Below, piece by piece: positions 1 to 8,614 of a stretch of DNA of 64,000 bases. The position numbers and the translations under genes are program-made. The DNA lies in assembly GCF_002259405.1 (NCBI RefSeq), contig NZ_NPFW01000022.1, forward strand, positions 434,001-498,000, in the 5' to 3' direction. How positions within the stretch are numbered: the stretch's first letter is position 1; each line of letters opens with the position of its first letter. This DNA is from Rhodococcus sp. 14-2483-1-2. Lineage in GTDB: Bacteria > Actinomycetota > Actinomycetes > Mycobacteriales > Mycobacteriaceae. Below the pieces are notes generated by a model. That model saw only the letters and a list, made by a program, of their open reading frames with translations. It was not told where the DNA came from and made no database searches.

Positions 1-303
1 ACCGACGCCGCTCTGACGGCGCTGCTGTGCTCGTCGTGGCCGACGGCTCCGTCCACACCGCTGCCCACTTCCCTGGAGGTTCCGGTGTTGGTCCTGTCCA
101 ATGCAGGCGATCCGATCGTGGGCAACGGCGGTTTGTCCTCGGTCACGGGGTTGGTCGGGGCGACCGGTGCAGGCGTCGCGTCGGCCGCGTGGCAGGGCAG
201 CGGGCATCCGAGCCTCGGCGGATCGCAGTGTCTACAGAGCGCTGCGGTGAACTACGCACGCGACACCGCACTTCCGACCGACGGCACCGTCTGCCCCGCC
301 TGA
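1..303 (+). CDS. alpha/beta-hydrolase with TAP-like C-terminal domain (3' part only)
   Basis: The window opens inside this gene, and only its last 100 codons are present, ending in TGA at 301-303. The residues fit the C-terminal TAP-like domain of actinobacterial exported alpha/beta-hydrolases (tripeptidyl-aminopeptidase type). The segment PVLVLSNAGDPIV carries the Asp expected in the catalytic triad, and GSGHPSLG carries the expected His. The ending GTVCPA, with paired cysteines, is typical of the family. In M. tuberculosis the gene before aftC (Rv2672) is of the same type, which supports the call. The nucleophile Ser and any signal peptide lie outside the window, so substrate and export cannot be judged. 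Confidence 0.75.
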   Translation, partial: TDAALTALLCSSWPTAPSTPLPTSLEVPVLVLSNAGDPIVGNGGLSSVTGLVGATGAGVASAAWQGSGHPSLGGSQCLQSAAVNYARDTALPTDGTVCPA

Positions 304-354
304 GTCGGGCGCCCATCGCGGGGTGTCCTTCGCCGGTGCGGTCCCCGTCTCGGG

Positions 355-360
355 TACCGT
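355..360 (+). promoter_or_regulatory. -10 element of aftC, predicted leaderless
   Basis: TACCGT ends 6 nt before the GTG at 367. In actinobacteria this spacing puts transcription start on or next to the start codon. No Shine-Dalgarno sequence precedes the GTG. Inferred from motif and spacing only. Confidence 0.4.
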
Positions 361-366
361 TCCCGG

Positions 367-1605
367 GTGTCACTTAGCTTTCTGGAGCCGCGGTCAGGGC
401 GGACGACCGCCGAGGTAATCAAGTACGCCCTGTGGCCGATCGCCATCATGACCGTCATCCAGCGGGTGGTGATCAAGGCGGTCAACGGAGACATCACCAA
501 CGATTTCAACCCGGTGTACAGCGCCGCCCTGGCATTCCTCAACCGCCAGCCGGTGTACACGGCGAATTTCGACTCGGTCGATCCGCACTACCTGTATCAG
601 CCGAGCGCGACGATGCTGCTCTCCCCCATTGCCGTCATCGATCCCGAGCGATCCCGCTGGCTGTTCATCATCGCCAGCACGATCGCAATACTGCTGGCGC
701 TGTACATCCTGTTGCGCATCTTCGGATTCCGCCTCGATTCGGTGGCAGCCCCCGCACTCCTGCTGGCCGCCTTCGTCAGCGAAACGGTGACCAACACCTT
801 GGTGTTCACCAACTTCAACGGCTTCGTGCTTCTCGGAGAGGTCGCCTTCCTCGGATTCCTCCTCCAGCGCAAGGACCTGTCGGCCGGCGTTGCCATGGGT
901 CTGACTCTGGCGATCAAGCCCATGCTTGCGCCGCTACTGCTGCTTCCCCTGATGACGCGTCAGTGGAAGGTGTTCATCACCTCGATCGCGATCCCCGTGG
1001 TCATGATGGCCATCGCCTGGCCGCTCTCGGTGGACCCGATGAACTTCATCGACCGGACGCTGCCATACCTACTGCAGACTCGCGACTACTTCAACAGTGC
1101 TGTCGTGGGTAACGGGCGCTACTACGGTGTTCCCGAACTGCTCACCCTCGGCATCCGCGCGGTCCTGGGAATCATGGTTCTGATCTCGCTGTGGCTGCTC
1201 TACCGGTACTGCCGCGAGGACCGACTGTTCTTCTTCGCGACCACCTCGGGCTTGATCCTCACCGCGCATTGGCTGTTGGGCTCGCTCGGCCAGATGTACT
1301 ACTCGATGATGCTGTTCCCGCTGCTCATGACCGTCGTGTTGAAGAATTCGCTGCTGCGAAACTGGCCTGCCTGGCTCGCGATCTACGGGTTCATGAACTA
1401 CGACCGATGGCTCTCGGGGCGATGGATCGAAACCGGGCGCGCGCTGGACTATCTCCGCACCACTTTCGGCTGGGCCCTGCTGATCGTCGTCATCTTCGGC
1501 GTGCTCGTCGGACGCTGGTTCGCCGCCCGAAGCGAAGGGCGACTCGACGACGGAATCGAACCGAGCTACCTGTTGCCGAGCGCTCCACCAGCGAAAACGG
1601 CATAG
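367..1605 (+). CDS. aftC: AftC-type alpha-(1->3)-arabinofuranosyltransferase (GT87)
   Basis: Polytopic membrane glycosyltransferase of the GT-C fold, 412 aa, about ten hydrophobic segments. AftC uses decaprenyl-phosphoryl-arabinose to place the alpha-(1->3) branch in cell-wall arabinan on the outer face of the membrane. The first loop carries the acidic pair expected at the active site of GT-C enzymes (Asp42 and Asp46 in GDITNDFNPVY). The family call rests on this loop, the length (M. tuberculosis AftC is about 430 aa) and position: a TAP hydrolase lies before it and msrB after it, the Rv2672-Rv2673-Rv2674 order. The GTG start at 367 is favoured by a -10 hexamer just upstream. A plain GT87 mannosyltransferase is the alternative, less likely given context. 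Confidence 0.8.
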   Translation: MSLSFLEPRSGRTTAEVIKYALWPIAIMTVIQRVVIKAVNGDITNDFNPVYSAALAFLNRQPVYTANFDSVDPHYLYQPSATMLLSPIAVIDPERSRWLFIIASTIAILLALYILLRIFGFRLDSVAAPALLLAAFVSETVTNTLVFTNFNGFVLLGEVAFLGFLLQRKDLSAGVAMGLTLAIKPMLAPLLLLPLMTRQWKVFITSIAIPVVMMAIAWPLSVDPMNFIDRTLPYLLQTRDYFNSAVVGNGRYYGVPELLTLGIRAVLGIMVLISLWLLYRYCREDRLFFFATTSGLILTAHWLLGSLGQMYYSMMLFPLLMTVVLKNSLLRNWPAWLAIYGFMNYDRWLSGRWIETGRALDYLRTTFGWALLIVVIFGVLVGRWFAARSEGRLDDGIEPSYLLPSAPPAKTA

Positions 1606-1620
1606 CCCGACAAATCGTAT

Positions 1621-1626
1621 TAGCGT
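1621..1626 (+). promoter_or_regulatory. -10 element of msrB, predicted leaderless
   Basis: TAGCGT ends 6 nt before the ATG at 1633, and no ribosome-binding site is visible. The gene could be transcribed separately from aftC as a leaderless mRNA. Confidence 0.4.
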
Positions 1627-1632
1627 GTAAGC

Positions 1633-2061
1633 ATGAGTTCAGCTACCGACAAAAACTCCGCCCCGGCCGTCCAGCTCACCGACGCGCAGTGGCGCGAGAA
1701 GCTGACCCCCGAGGAATACGCGGTGCTCCGCCAGGCAGGCACCGAACGTCCCGGCGTCGGCGAATACACCGATACCACCACCGAAGGCATCTACGAATGC
1801 CGCGCCTGCGGAGCCGAACTGTTCCGCAGCACCGAAAAGTTCGAATCGCATTGCGGCTGGCCGTCCTTCTTCGACCCGGCCGACAGCGACGCCGTCATCC
1901 TGAAGGAAGACACCACACTGGGAATGCGCCGCGTCGAGGTCGTCTGCCGCACCTGCCACAGCCACCTCGGGCACGTCTTCGAGGGCGAGGGCTACCCCAC
2001 CCCGACCGATCAGCGGTACTGCATCAACTCGATCTCGTTGACACTCAAGCCTGCATCCTGA
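1633..2061 (+). CDS. msrB: peptide-methionine (R)-S-oxide reductase MsrB
   Basis: Repairs oxidised proteins by reducing the R epimer of methionine sulfoxide; acts in the cytosol. The 142-aa protein is a full-length MsrB domain. Two CxxC pairs (Cys56/Cys59 and Cys105/Cys108) form the structural zinc site. The catalytic cysteine is Cys130 in RYCINS, and Cys74 in SHCGWPSFF sits where a resolving cysteine is found in the family. The gene follows aftC by 27 bp, as in M. tuberculosis. It lies near a BisC-like molybdoenzyme (3523-5844), whose family can reduce S-epimer or free methionine sulfoxide; any teamwork is inference. Confidence 0.93.
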   Translation: MSSATDKNSAPAVQLTDAQWREKLTPEEYAVLRQAGTERPGVGEYTDTTTEGIYECRACGAELFRSTEKFESHCGWPSFFDPADSDAVILKEDTTLGMRRVEVVCRTCHSHLGHVFEGEGYPTPTDQRYCINSISLTLKPAS

Positions 2062-2142
2062 TCGACCAGGAAATCCCGGGGATCGCCGCGCAGTACCGCG
2101 CGTCATGAGCTGCAGATCCGTCGAAACAGAGCCCAGAACTCG

Positions 2143-2183
2143 GTAGATTTACCTTTGATTACCTATGCATAAGGTAAATTTAC
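2143..2183. promoter_or_regulatory. AT-rich operator-like inverted repeat with embedded -10 (TAAATT, 2175-2180)
   Basis: Two 13-nt arms, 2143-2155 and 2171-2183, are inverted copies with one mismatch (AAGGTAAATTTAC on the right). Inside lie a second dyad, TTACCT (2159-2164) with AGGTAA (2172-2177), and the perfect palindrome GTAAATTTAC (2174-2183), so TTACC/GGTAA half-sites recur. TAAATT at 2175-2180 ends 7 nt before the ATG at 2188, so a protein bound here would cover the promoter of a leaderless gene. The AT richness stands out against the surroundings. Confidence 0.6.
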
Positions 2184-2187
2184 GGTT

Positions 2188-3000
2188 ATGGCCACGTCGA
2201 TCAAAACTTTCTGGTGGCGTCAGGTAAAACTCACCGGCGTCAGACCCAATTTCGGCGACGAATTGACGCCCGGACTGGTGAGGTCACTGTTCGGGCTGAA
2301 GTGTTCCTGGCGTCGTGCGAAGCGGAGCGACATGATCGGGGCGGGTTCCACCCTCGAAATGGTCCAGCTCATGGAGGCACGAAAGAGCCTGAAGGTCTGG
2401 GGTTCAGGATTCATGCTCAGCGACACTGCCCACGAAAAAGACTTCAGCTACCCCGACTTCGATTTCTTTGCTGTGCGCGGACATCTGTCGCTGAGTCGTA
2501 TCGAGTCCGACCGCGAGGTCGCGGTCGGGGACCCCGGGCTCTTGGCGAACAGGGTCTACTCACGCTCTCCGCGCGTACCAGGTCGAATCGGCCTCGTCTA
2601 CCACTGGGTGCACAAGAAGGATCCCGTAGTGCAAGCGCTCGCGCGAGAGAAGAACGTGACGTTGATCGACCCGTCCAGACATCCCGCAGCTGTCATCGCG
2701 GACATCACTGCATGTGAGTTCGTGATGTCGACGAGTCTGCACGGCTTGATCGTCGCAGACTCGTACGGAGTCCCCAACGCGTGGATAAAGCTGGCGCAGG
2801 ACATCGGCGGCAACGGATACAAATTCGACGACTACTACTCCGCTTTCGACCGACAAGCACTCCAGCATTCGTCGGACCTTGCGCGGGATCACGAGAAAAT
2901 CGCGCAACTTCGGAAGGACTATCGCCCGATTCCGAATCTGACGGAAATCCAAGACGATCTGATTGCCGCTTTTCCGTTCGCTCCGCGCTGCGCGGCCTGA
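2188..3000 (+). CDS. polysaccharide pyruvyl transferase family protein
   Basis: Members of this family add pyruvate ketals to sugars of exopolysaccharide or cell-wall glycans, using phosphoenolpyruvate. The 270-aa protein shows two hallmarks: the N-terminal NFGDELTPGL (residues 21-30) and the C-terminal STSLHGLIVADSYGVP (181-196), whose His185 sits in the donor-binding region of the family. No signal peptide or membrane segment is seen, so it should act in the cytosol on lipid-linked or nucleotide-linked glycans. The gene is alone in its direction, without other glycan genes beside it except aftC 1 kb upstream. It is preceded by an AT-rich operator-like repeat and has no ribosome-binding site, both unlike its neighbours; late acquisition is possible. 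The acceptor is unknown. Confidence 0.8.
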   Translation: MATSIKTFWWRQVKLTGVRPNFGDELTPGLVRSLFGLKCSWRRAKRSDMIGAGSTLEMVQLMEARKSLKVWGSGFMLSDTAHEKDFSYPDFDFFAVRGHLSLSRIESDREVAVGDPGLLANRVYSRSPRVPGRIGLVYHWVHKKDPVVQALAREKNVTLIDPSRHPAAVIADITACEFVMSTSLHGLIVADSYGVPNAWIKLAQDIGGNGYKFDDYYSAFDRQALQHSSDLARDHEKIAQLRKDYRPIPNLTEIQDDLIAAFPFAPRCAA

Positions 3001-3074
3001 ATTCCGCAGGCCGAGAACAGAGCCGAACTTCGTTCACCCACTCATTCGCCCTCGAGCGTCCTGCTGCGAAAGTG

Positions 3075-3080
3075 CATACT
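3075..3080 (+). promoter_or_regulatory. -10-like element of the MaoC gene, predicted leaderless
   Basis: CATACT ends 6 nt before the ATG at 3087; no Shine-Dalgarno is visible. A GTG at 3081 in the same frame would add two residues and overlaps the other possible hexamer, TACTGT. Confidence 0.35.
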
Positions 3081-3086
3081 GTGAGC

Positions 3087-3545
3087 ATGCGCACTTTCAC
3101 CTCACCAGAGCAGATCAAAGCGGCCGTCGGCGAAGACCTCGGCACCAGTGACTGGCTGCAGATCACCCAAGAACGGGTGAACACCTTCGCCGACGCCACC
3201 GGCGATCATCAGTGGATCCACGTCGACGTCGAGCGGGCGAAGAAGGAAAGCCCGTTCGGCGCACCCATCGCCCACGGATTTCTGAGCCTGTCCCTGGTGT
3301 CGATGCTCAACTGGCAGATCTACACCATCGAGAACACCAAGCTCGGAATCAACTACGGCTCCAACAAGGTTCGCTTCATCAACCCGGTGAAGGTCGGTGC
3401 CCACGTGCGCCTGCAGACCACCCTCGTCTCCGTCGAAGAGGTATCCGGCGGGGCACTGCAGATGGTGACGGCGGGAACGTTGCAGATCGAGGGCGAGGAC
3501 AAGCCGGCGCTGGTCGCCGAAATCATCTCTCGCGTCGTGTTCTGA
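3087..3545 (+). CDS. MaoC-like (R)-specific enoyl-CoA hydratase (HtdZ/Rv0130 type)
   Basis: Single hot-dog-fold hydratase of 152 aa that adds water to trans-2-enoyl-CoA to give the (R)-3-hydroxyacyl-CoA. The hydratase-2 motif is present as ADATGDHQWIH, with catalytic Asp40 and His45. The start MRTFTSPEQI and length match the mycobacterial HtdZ (Rv0130) group as I recall it. The reading frame is open far upstream, but the family N-terminus and the -10 at 3075 place the start at 3087. Its last 23 bp overlap the 3' end of the convergent molybdoenzyme gene. It is not part of the fadA-fadB unit at 11.8-15.1 kb, so its fatty-acid substrate is not fixed by context. Confidence 0.85.
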   Translation: MRTFTSPEQIKAAVGEDLGTSDWLQITQERVNTFADATGDHQWIHVDVERAKKESPFGAPIAHGFLSLSLVSMLNWQIYTIENTKLGINYGSNKVRFINPVKVGAHVRLQTTLVSVEEVSGGALQMVTAGTLQIEGEDKPALVAEIISRVVF

Positions 3546-5844
3546 CCTCGGATCGAACAGGTGGATCGAACGCTGTGATCGGCGGCAACGGCTCGTCGTA
3601 GCGTTCGATCTCCACCAACACGTGCTGGCCGGTGCAGCCGCGCGCAAGCGCCGACGAGCCCTCGTCCGCGGTGAGCACATTCACGCTGCCGTGTACGCAC
3701 ATCGAATCGGGATCCGCCGGATCGAGCGGGTCGTACCAGGCTCCGGTGGACAACTGCACGACCGATTCCAGCATCGCGTCGTCGAGAACCACACCGGCCA
3801 GACACGAACCGCGGTCGTTGAACACCCGTACGACGTCGCCGTCCGACACTCCCCTGACCCCGGCCGCCGACGGGTGCATTCGTATCGGCTCGCGGCCCTG
3901 AACCTTCGAGTTACGGCTCACCGCACCGTGATCGAGCTGACTGTGCAGCCTGGTGCGTGGCTGATTGGCGATCAGGTGCAACGGGAACTGCCGGGCTCGC
4001 GGTCCACCGAGCCATTCCTGCGGCTCGAACCACATCGGATGCCCACGGCAGTCCTCGTAGTCGAACCCCGCCACCGTCGACGAGAAGATTTCGATCTTGC
4101 CGCTCGGGGTGCGCAGCGCGTTGCCCACCGGGTCGCGTCGAAAGTCCTCGAAGAACGTCAGATCATCCTCGGTCTTCATCCGAAACGAGCCCGCACGCAC
4201 GAAATCGTCGTATTCGGGAGTATCGACGCCCCCGGCGCGTAGATATCCGCGCCACTGCTCGTACAGGTGCTCGACCCACTGCTGCGAGCTACGCCCCTCG
4301 GTGAACTGCTCGCCCACACCGAGTTTCGTCGCCAGCTCGGCGAACGTGTCGTAGTCGTCGCGGGAATCGGCGAACCGTGCGGCGGCCGGGGCCATCGCGA
4401 CGAGCAAGGGATCGTTGCGCGTGCAGCTCAGATCCGACCTCTCCAACGATGTGGTCGACGGGACGACGATGTCGGCGTGCTTGGCCATCGGTGTCCAGTA
4501 CGGGTCGTGCACCACGACGGTGTCGGTTCTCCCGAGAGCGCGACGTAGCCGCCCCAGATCCTGGTGGTGGTGGAAAGGGTTTCCGCCGGCCCAGTAGACG
4601 ATCTTGATATCGGGATAGGTCAATCGTCCACCGTCGTAGTCGAATTCACCACCGGGATTCAGAAGCATGTCCGAGACAGCAGCGACCGGAATCAGATCGG
4701 GAACGGGATTGATTCCCTGGGGCAGAGTCGGCAACGGATACGGCACCGGGGCCAGGCCCGGCTCGTTCATCGACCCGTAACCGTGCCCGAATCCGCCACC
4801 AGGAACGCCGATCCCACCGAGCATCGACGCCAACGTGACGCCCATCCACGGAGCCTGCTCGCCGTGTCGCGTCCGCTGCAGTGACCAGGTGACCGTCACC
4901 ATCGTGCGTTTCGACGCCATCTCGCGGGCCAGATCCGCGATCTCCGCGGCGTCGATGCCGCAGATCGCCGAGGCCCACTGCGGGGTCTTGGGTGTGCCGT
5001 CCGTGATGCCGAGCAGATATCGCTCGAACTCCGGATAGCCCTGGCAGTACGTGTCGAGAAATGCTGTGTCGTGCAGCTTTTCGTCGGCGAGCACGTATGC
5101 GAGCGCCAGCATCATCGCCACGTCGGTACCGGGCCGCGGAGAGATCCAGCGCGCGTCGCCGTTCATGTCGCTGCGAAGCGGACTCACGGTGACGATCTGC
5201 CCACCGCGGGCGCGCATCGCGTCGAGCGAATCGACGGTTGGGTGGTCCGACGTACCGCCGTGATTGATGCCGGTGTTCTTCACCGGAACTCCGCCGAACG
5301 CCACCAGCAATTCGGTATGTGCGGCGATCACGTTCCAGGAGGTGGAGCGCGAGAACATCTTCCAATGCGCACCGAGGACGTGCGGCATGATGACGCCGGT
5401 CGCACCCAGTGAGTAGCTGTGCACCGATCGCGTGTAACCGCCGATGCAGTTGAGAAAGCGATGCACCTGACTCTGCGCGTGATGGAAGCGTCCGGCACTC
5501 GCCCACCCGTACGACCCGCCGTACACGGCGTTGTTGCCGAATGTGTCGATCACTCTGCGTAGTTCGTCGGACAGCAGGTCGGTCAACTCGTCCCACGAGA
5601 CCTCGACGAACTCGTCGCTGCCACGCTTGTCGGTCGGCCCCGGCCCGTGCTCGAGCCAGCCCTTGCGCACCGCCGGTGCGGTGACGCGGGATCGATGGGT
5701 CACCGACCCGACGAGGTTGCCCAACACCGGGGAGGGATTACTGTCCGTCACCTGGGGATGAATCGCGGTGACATCGCGCCCGTCCGACTCGGCACGAAAC
5801 ATGCCCCAGTGGCCCATGTGTTGAACGCCGGCCACCCCGTTCAT
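3523..5844 (-). CDS. BisC/TorA-type molybdopterin oxidoreductase (DMSO reductase family)
   Basis: Large molybdenum bis-MGD enzyme of 773 aa, in the DMSO/TMAO/biotin sulfoxide reductase group that lacks an N-terminal iron-sulfur cluster. Tyr112 and Trp114 in SYGWASAG match the conserved active-site pair, and Ser145 in HSYSLGATG lies about 31 residues later, where the serine molybdenum ligand of DMSO reductase is found. The C-terminal molydopterin dinucleotide-binding domain is recognisable from LHLIANQPRTRLHSQ and REPIRMHPSAA. No twin-arginine leader is seen, so a cytosolic biotin or methionine sulfoxide reductase (BisC) fits better than a respiratory enzyme. It lies 13 bp after the HAD gene and may be transcribed with the heme genes. 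The exact substrate is not proven. Confidence 0.82.
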   Translation of the reverse strand: MNGVAGVQHMGHWGMFRAESDGRDVTAIHPQVTDSNPSPVLGNLVGSVTHRSRVTAPAVRKGWLEHGPGPTDKRGSDEFVEVSWDELTDLLSDELRRVIDTFGNNAVYGGSYGWASAGRFHHAQSQVHRFLNCIGGYTRSVHSYSLGATGVIMPHVLGAHWKMFSRSTSWNVIAAHTELLVAFGGVPVKNTGINHGGTSDHPTVDSLDAMRARGGQIVTVSPLRSDMNGDARWISPRPGTDVAMMLALAYVLADEKLHDTAFLDTYCQGYPEFERYLLGITDGTPKTPQWASAICGIDAAEIADLAREMASKRTMVTVTWSLQRTRHGEQAPWMGVTLASMLGGIGVPGGGFGHGYGSMNEPGLAPVPYPLPTLPQGINPVPDLIPVAAVSDMLLNPGGEFDYDGGRLTYPDIKIVYWAGGNPFHHHQDLGRLRRALGRTDTVVVHDPYWTPMAKHADIVVPSTTSLERSDLSCTRNDPLLVAMAPAAARFADSRDDYDTFAELATKLGVGEQFTEGRSSQQWVEHLYEQWRGYLRAGGVDTPEYDDFVRAGSFRMKTEDDLTFFEDFRRDPVGNALRTPSGKIEIFSSTVAGFDYEDCRGHPMWFEPQEWLGGPRARQFPLHLIANQPRTRLHSQLDHGAVSRNSKVQGREPIRMHPSAAGVRGVSDGDVVRVFNDRGSCLAGVVLDDAMLESVVQLSTGAWYDPLDPADPDSMCVHGSVNVLTADEGSSALARGCTGQHVLVEIERYDEPLPPITAFDPPVRSEVRTRRER

Positions 5845-5857
5845 CGAACCACCCCGG

Positions 5858-6562
5858 TCATCGAATTCCGAACTGGCGCAGCGCCTTCAGTAGTGCATCG
5901 GGCCGCTGCGCCGTCGGCACCGGATCGACGAGAGCGAAGCTGCATCCGATCTCTCGAGCGGCACCGTCGGCCTCGGCGCTGTCGCCCACCATCAGTGTCA
6001 CCGAGGGATCGACTCCCAAGGCCGCTACCGCGTGCCGGAAGATCTCGGGCTGCGGTTTGACGTGACCCACCTCGAACGAGAGCACGAATTCGTCGACGAA
6101 TCTGTCGAGACCGCGATCGACGAAGGCAGGACGGATGTCGAACGCGATGTTGCTCAATATACCGGTCCGAATCGATTCGGCCGCAAGCATTTTCAGAGCC
6201 GGCTCGGTATCCGGGTACGGCGTCCAGGAATCCGCATCGATCACGCGACCGTAGACGGATTCTGCGTGCGCCGGATCGGTGACACCGGACTGCGCGAGCA
6301 CATGCAGATAGGCCTGTCGGTGCAGGGCCGGATCGAGATCTCGGTTCCGCCAAGCATGACGCGTCGCGTCGTCGAACTCGACCGTCTCCCCCACCGGTGC
6401 CGTCATGCGTCGCATCAGTTCCGCGGCTCCGGCACCGTCGACGGGGGTGCCATCGGCATCGTGAATCCCGTCGAACCAGGAGGGGTGCTCCTCGAGCCTG
6501 AACAGCGTGCCCGAGAAGTCGAACAGGACGGCCTCGATCGCGGGTGTGCCCGTCGTCGTCAC
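5858..6562 (-). CDS. HAD-superfamily hydrolase-like protein, variant nucleophile motif
   Basis: Haloacid-dehalogenase fold protein of 234 aa. Motif I is FDFSGTLF, with nucleophile Asp15 but Ser17 where phosphatases have the second Asp (DxD). Motif II falls in TGILSNIA, motif III lysine is in HVKPQPEIF, and motif IV is [10 protein letters not shown] cap domain lies between motifs I and II. The missing second Asp argues against a standard phosphomonoesterase. The GTG start at 6562 overlaps the hemQ stop (GTGA, 6559-6562), which implies translational coupling to the heme operon. No defined role in heme synthesis is known for such a protein, so its link to the pathway is open. Confidence 0.78.
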   Translation of the reverse strand: MTTTGTPAIEAVLFDFSGTLFRLEEHPSWFDGIHDADGTPVDGAGAAELMRRMTAPVGETVEFDDATRHAWRNRDLDPALHRQAYLHVLAQSGVTDPAHAESVYGRVIDADSWTPYPDTEPALKMLAAESIRTGILSNIAFDIRPAFVDRGLDRFVDEFVLSFEVGHVKPQPEIFRHAVAALGVDPSVTLMVGDSAEADGAAREIGCSFALVDPVPTAQRPDALLKALRQFGIR

Positions 6563-7254
6563 GGGAGAGATTCGACGAGCGCGTCCACCTCGACCCGAGG
6601 GCCGGTGAAGAACGGGGTCTCCTCGCGCACGTGACGCCTCGCCTCGGTGGCCCGCAGGTCACGCATCAGGTCCACGATGCGATCGAGTTCGGGAGCCTCG
6701 AAGGCGAGGATCCACTCGTAGTCGCCGAGCGCGAACGACGGCACGGTGTTCGCGCGCACGTCCTTGTAGTCGCGTGCGGCCTTGCCGTGGTCGGCGAGCA
6801 TCGTGCGACGCTCGTCGTCGGGCAGCAGGTACCAATCGATCGAGCGGACGAACGGGTAGACGCAGATGTACGCGCCCGGATCCTCACCGGCGATGAAGGC
6901 CGGAACGTGGCTCTTGTTGAATTCGGCCGGGCGGTGCAACGCGGTGTTGCTCCACACCGGAGTACTCGCCTTGCCCAGCGCGGTGGTGCGACGGAAATCG
7001 GAGTACGTCGCCTGGAGATCCTCGATGCGCTCGGCGTGCGTCCACACCATGAAGTCGGCGTCGGCGCGCATACCGGCGATGTCGTAGACCCCTCGCACCG
7101 CGACGCCCTTGTCTTCACGACCTTCGAAGAACACCTTCGCTTCCTTGGCAGCCGCGGCCCGATCCTCGCCGAGAACGCCGGGCGTGACCTTGTAGACCGA
7201 GAACATCAAGTAGCGAAGAGTCGAGTTGAGCGCTGAGTAATCGAGGCGTGCCAT
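6559..7254 (-). CDS. hemQ: coproheme decarboxylase ChdC (HemQ)
   Basis: Last enzyme of the coproporphyrin-dependent heme pathway: decarboxylates two propionates of iron coproporphyrin III to give heme b, using hydrogen peroxide. The 231-aa protein belongs to the chlorite dismutase-like family. Tyr133 in CVYPFVRS matches the catalytic tyrosine of actinobacterial ChdC, and His156 in MLADHGKAA the distal/axial histidine region reported for that subgroup. It starts with ATG at 7254, 4 nt after the cgoX stop, and its own stop overlaps the HAD start. The order hemE-hemY-hemQ on one strand is the same as Rv2678c-Rv2676c of M. tuberculosis. The ferrochelatase gene is not in the window. Confidence 0.95.
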   Translation of the reverse strand: MARLDYSALNSTLRYLMFSVYKVTPGVLGEDRAAAAKEAKVFFEGREDKGVAVRGVYDIAGMRADADFMVWTHAERIEDLQATYSDFRRTTALGKASTPVWSNTALHRPAEFNKSHVPAFIAGEDPGAYICVYPFVRSIDWYLLPDDERRTMLADHGKAARDYKDVRANTVPSFALGDYEWILAFEAPELDRIVDLMRDLRATEARRHVREETPFFTGPRVEVDALVESLP

Positions 7255-7258
7255 GGCC

Positions 7259-8614
7259 CTATCGTGCCACTTCGATCAGACGGGCGGCAGCGGTGGTGGC
7301 GGACGCAATACACGCGGGCACTCCGACGCCGCGCTGCCAGGCCCCGGTGACCTCGAGGCCGGGTAGGTCGGCCACTCCGGCCTCGATGGTGGCGACGCGA
7401 TCGAGGTGCCCCGGGGCGTACTGCGGCAGACCTCCCGGCCAGCGCTGCACGGTCGCGGCGAGCGGCTGCGCATCGATGTTCGCCACCGCCGCGAGGTCCG
7501 CGAGTGCGGTCTCGATCGACTCGGCGTCGGATCGGTCCGACGCCGTGGTGTCACCGAAGCGGCCGAGCGAGGCCCGCAGCAGTACCGCGTCACGCTCCTC
7601 CAGGTGCGGCCACTTGCGGCTCGACAGGGTGAATGCCTTGACGTCCAAGCCTGCGTCCGTGGCCACCAGGATTCCGGAATTCTGCGGTAGCTGCGTCGTC
7701 TTGGGGAACGCGAGCGCGACGACGACCGAGGACGCGAGTTCGATATTGCGCGCGGCCTGCGCCGCCGCGGGGGCCACCTCGGCGATGAGGCGACCGAGAA
7801 TCGGCGCCGGGACCGCCAGCACCACTCCGTCGACGAGTCCGACGCCCTCGACGAACCACCCGCCGGCGTCGCGGCGAATCTCACCGACGCCTGCTCCGAC
7901 GACCGTGTGGGCATCGGTCGCAGCGACGAGAGCATCGAGCAGCACCGCATAACCGTCGCGCAGTCCGCCGAAGACCGGTCCCGGCGACGGAGTGGGCAGT
8001 GCTGCCAGCACTGCCTCGGTCAGGTTCGCCGCTCCGCCGTCCAACGCGGCAGCCAACGTGGGCAGAGCCGCGCGGACGCCGATGGAGCTCGCCGAGCCGG
8101 AATACACGCCGCCGAGCAGCGGGTCCACCGAACGGCTCACGACCTGGGAGCCGAACCTGGTGCCCACGAGATCGGCCACACTCACGTCCGAACCCGAGGT
8201 CCAGGCGAAGGGCCGCGCGGTCTCGGTCTCGATGAGGCGCAAGTCTTCACCGTCCACCAGATCCCGTACCGAATCGGCCGAGGACGGTATCCCCATCAAG
8301 GTGCCGAGCGGGAGGGGATGCGTCCGACCGCCGGAGTAGACCAGTGGACGCGCCGACGACGGGTGCACCAGCTGATCCGACAGGCCGAGTTCGGCGAGCA
8401 GAGCCGGCACTTCCGGACGACGACCGATGAAGGCCTCCGCACCGACGTCCAACGAGTCCGTTCCGACTGCCGTGGTGCGCAGCGTGCCACCGATGCGCGA
8501 CGAGGCCTCGACGAGCGTGATCTCAGCATCCGGTCCGCAGGACTGTCGGAGGCGATACGCCGCGACGAGTCCGGAGATTCCGCCGCCGACCACGGCGTAC
8601 CGCCGCACCGTCAC
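7259..8614 (-). CDS. hemY: coproporphyrinogen III oxidase CgoX (HemY-type, FAD)
   Basis: FAD enzyme of 451 aa that oxidises coproporphyrinogen III to coproporphyrin III in Gram-positive bacteria; older annotations call it protoporphyrinogen oxidase HemG/HemY. The N-terminus [18 protein letters not shown] is the dinucleotide-binding motif of the family, and the C-terminus with [19 protein letters not shown] closes the FAD site. The GTG start at 8614 overlaps the hemE stop (GTGA, 8611-8614), so it is probably translated in step with hemE. Context with hemE and hemQ fixes the coproporphyrin-dependent role; activity on protoporphyrinogen is also possible in vitro for this family. Confidence 0.93.
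   Translation of the reverse strand: MTVRRYAVVGGGISGLVAAYRLRQSCGPDAEITLVEASSRIGGTLRTTAVGTDSLDVGAEAFIGRRPEVPALLAELGLSDQLVHPSSARPLVYSGGRTHPLPLGTLMGIPSSADSVRDLVDGEDLRLIETETARPFAWTSGSDVSVADLVGTRFGSQVVSRSVDPLLGGVYSGSASSIGVRAALPTLAAALDGGAANLTEAVLAALPTPSPGPVFGGLRDGYAVLLDALVAATDAHTVVGAGVGEIRRDAGGWFVEGVGLVDGVVLAVPAPILGRLIAEVAPAAAQAARNIELASSVVVALAFPKTTQLPQNSGILVATDAGLDVKAFTLSSRKWPHLEERDAVLLRASLGRFGDTTASDRSDAESIETALADLAAVANIDAQPLAATVQRWPGGLPQYAPGHLDRVATIEAGVADLPGLEVTGAWQRGVGVPACIASATTAAARLIEVAR

Noticed and set aside
5841..6662. Longer minus-strand frame overlapping the HAD gene
   Set aside because: The frame at 5858-6562 contains all HAD motifs and couples to hemQ; the other frame encodes arginine-rich noise.
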